6,022 bases of DNA from Leptolinea sp. UBA1437 (GTDB lineage: Bacteria; Chloroflexota; Anaerolineae; Anaerolineales; Anaerolineaceae), in assembly GCA_002329625.1 (NCBI GenBank), contig DCTP01000028.1, forward strand, positions 1,618-7,639, given 5' to 3'. Positions 5,058 through 6,022 of this stretch are shown here, piece by piece; position 1 is the first letter of the stretch, and every line of letters starts with the position of its first letter. Below the pieces are notes generated by a model, which did no database searches, had not been told where the DNA came from, and saw only the letters and a program-made list of their open reading frames with translations. The translations under genes were made by a program, and so were the position numbers.

Positions 5058-6022
5058 TCCTTCACCCCCATCATATATCTGCCCACTTCGGATGTTGTCA
5101 TTTTGGATGCATCTTCAATTTTAAGCAATTCTCCTCGGAAAATCACCCCGATGGTATCCGCTAAATCCATGATTTCGCTTAATTCCAATGAGATTAATAG
5201 GATCGCTTTTCCTTTCCCACGTTCATCCAAGATTTGGTGATGAATGTAAGAAATCGCGCCGATATCCAAACCGCGTGTCGGCTGAACAAAAATCATCAAG
5301 ACGGAATTCAATCCGATTTCGCGGGCTACTAACACTTTTTGTTGATTGCCGCCGCTGAGAGAACCCATTGGTGTATCCACGCCGGACCCGGTACGGACAT
5401 CATAATCTCGGACTAATTTTTCAGCATAATTCTTGAACACTTCCGGCTGCAGAATTCCTCTTTTTGCAAATGGTTCCCGGTAATAGGACTTAATTGCCAT
5501 ATTTTCCGCCAGGGTCATATCCGCTACCATCCCAACTTGCTGGCGGTCTTCGGGAATATAGGATATCCCGGCTTCGGTTCGCTCCCGGACATCCAGGTTC
5601 GTAATATCCCGGCCGTTAAGGCGGATGGTACCCGAATGAACCGGAATCAAACCGGCGATAGCATCCGCAATTTCCACCTGTCCGTTGCCGGATACACCGG
5701 CGATGGCGAATATTTCACCCTGATGCACTTTAAAAGAAACATCATGCACAACTTCTACTTTATTTTCGCTGCGAACGGAAAGATGTTCGATATCGAGTAC
5801 AACCTCACCTCGGTGAGCGGGCGTTTTATTGATTTCAAATGAAAAGTCTTTTCCTACCATTAAATTAGCCATTTCAAGCGTTGAGGTTTGGCTGACATCT
5901 AAAACTTTGATCAGTTTCCCGCGCCGTAAAATGGCACAGCGGTCTGCAATTTTCTTGACCTCTTCTAATTTATGAGTGATTAGGATAATCGTTTTCCCGT
6001 TACGCCGCAATTCTTGCATGAT
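5054..6022 (-). CDS. ABC transporter ATP-binding protein, double-NBD sugar/nucleoside type (NupO-like; N-terminal part outside window)
   Basis: The frame is open through the right window edge; the Met at 6019 is internal because the sequence before it continues the end of a first nucleotide-binding domain. About 322 residues are visible of a family length near 500. Numbered from that Met, the first domain contributes its H-loop (LITHKLEE, 13-20). The second domain has a degenerate Walker A (GVSGNGQVE, 108-116, Gln instead of Lys), a complete signature LSGGNQQK (221-228), a Walker B region ending in QPTRGLD (246-252, Gln in place of the catalytic Glu) and ISLELSE without the usual His. This asymmetry is normal for NupO/RbsA-like proteins, where one site is weak. 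It energises import through the two downstream permeases. The substrate-binding lipoprotein (BmpA/NupN) is expected further upstream, outside the window. Confidence 0.92.
   Translation of the reverse strand: MMQELRRNGKTIILITHKLEEVKKIADRCAILRRGKLIKVLDVSQTSTLEMANLMVGKDFSFEINKTPAHRGEVVLDIEHLSVRSENKVEVVHDVSFKVHQGEIFAIAGVSGNGQVEIADAIAGLIPVHSGTIRLNGRDITNLDVRERTEAGISYIPEDRQQVGMVADMTLAENMAIKSYYREPFAKRGILQPEVFKNYAEKLVRDYDVRTGSGVDTPMGSLSGGNQQKVLVAREIGLNSVLMIFVQPTRGLDIGAISYIHHQILDERGKGKAILLISLELSEIMDLADTIGVIFRGELLKIEDASKMTTSEVGRYMMGVKE

Noticed and set aside
5537..5842. Plus-strand open frame of 101 codons.
   Set aside because: It lies opposite the second nucleotide-binding domain of the ATPase, whose motifs are intact, and has no support of its own.
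6017..6019. ATG at 6019 as the start of the ATPase gene.
   Set aside because: The frame continues to the window edge, and the residues after this Met are the end of a first nucleotide-binding domain with its H-loop, so the gene must extend outside the window.

Overview
This is a bacterial window with moderate, slightly AT-leaning base composition. Shine-Dalgarno sites are strong and purine-rich, sigma70/SigA-type promoters are close to consensus, and intrinsic terminators are clear. Together these suggest a Firmicutes-like or similar anaerobic bacterium. No marker gene fixes the taxon, so this is inference.

Layout, left to right. Positions 1-106 hold the 3' end of a plus-strand membrane protein gene. 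A bidirectional terminator hairpin (128-167) separates it from everything else, which is on the minus strand. A small four-helix membrane protein gene (227-622) has its own near-perfect promoter, flanked by a 10-bp inverted repeat. A terminator (709-734) ends a cysteine biosynthesis operon: cysK (1679-2614) followed by an EpsC/CysE-type serine O-acetyltransferase gene (773-1663), transcribed in that order with a 15-nt gap. At 2917-6022 lies the distal part of a BmpA/NupNOPQ-type (purine nucleoside-like) ABC importer operon: the C-terminal part of the double ATPase, then two permeases. The three genes are joined by 4-nt ATGA overlaps.

The most interesting part is the gap of about 300 bases between cysK and the importer. 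It holds an extended -10 promoter (2830-2858) and a 28-codon leader ORF (2716-2802) with its own Shine-Dalgarno. The leader has a Cys-Ile-Cys-Cys cluster. After it comes a set of mutually exclusive RNA pairings built from repeats of a GCAGCAG/CTGCTGC core, ending in a strong intrinsic terminator (2635-2669) just before the cysK ribosome binding site. The arrangement matches a trp/his-type ribosome-mediated attenuator, here apparently sensing cysteine or Cys-tRNA. When cysteine is scarce, a ribosome stalled on the Cys codons would leave segment 2 free to trap segment 3, so the terminator cannot form and cysK-cysE is transcribed.

The two cysteine enzymes act in sequence: the acetyltransferase makes O-acetylserine and CysK converts it with sulfide to cysteine. 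The leader would therefore respond to the end product of the operon it controls.
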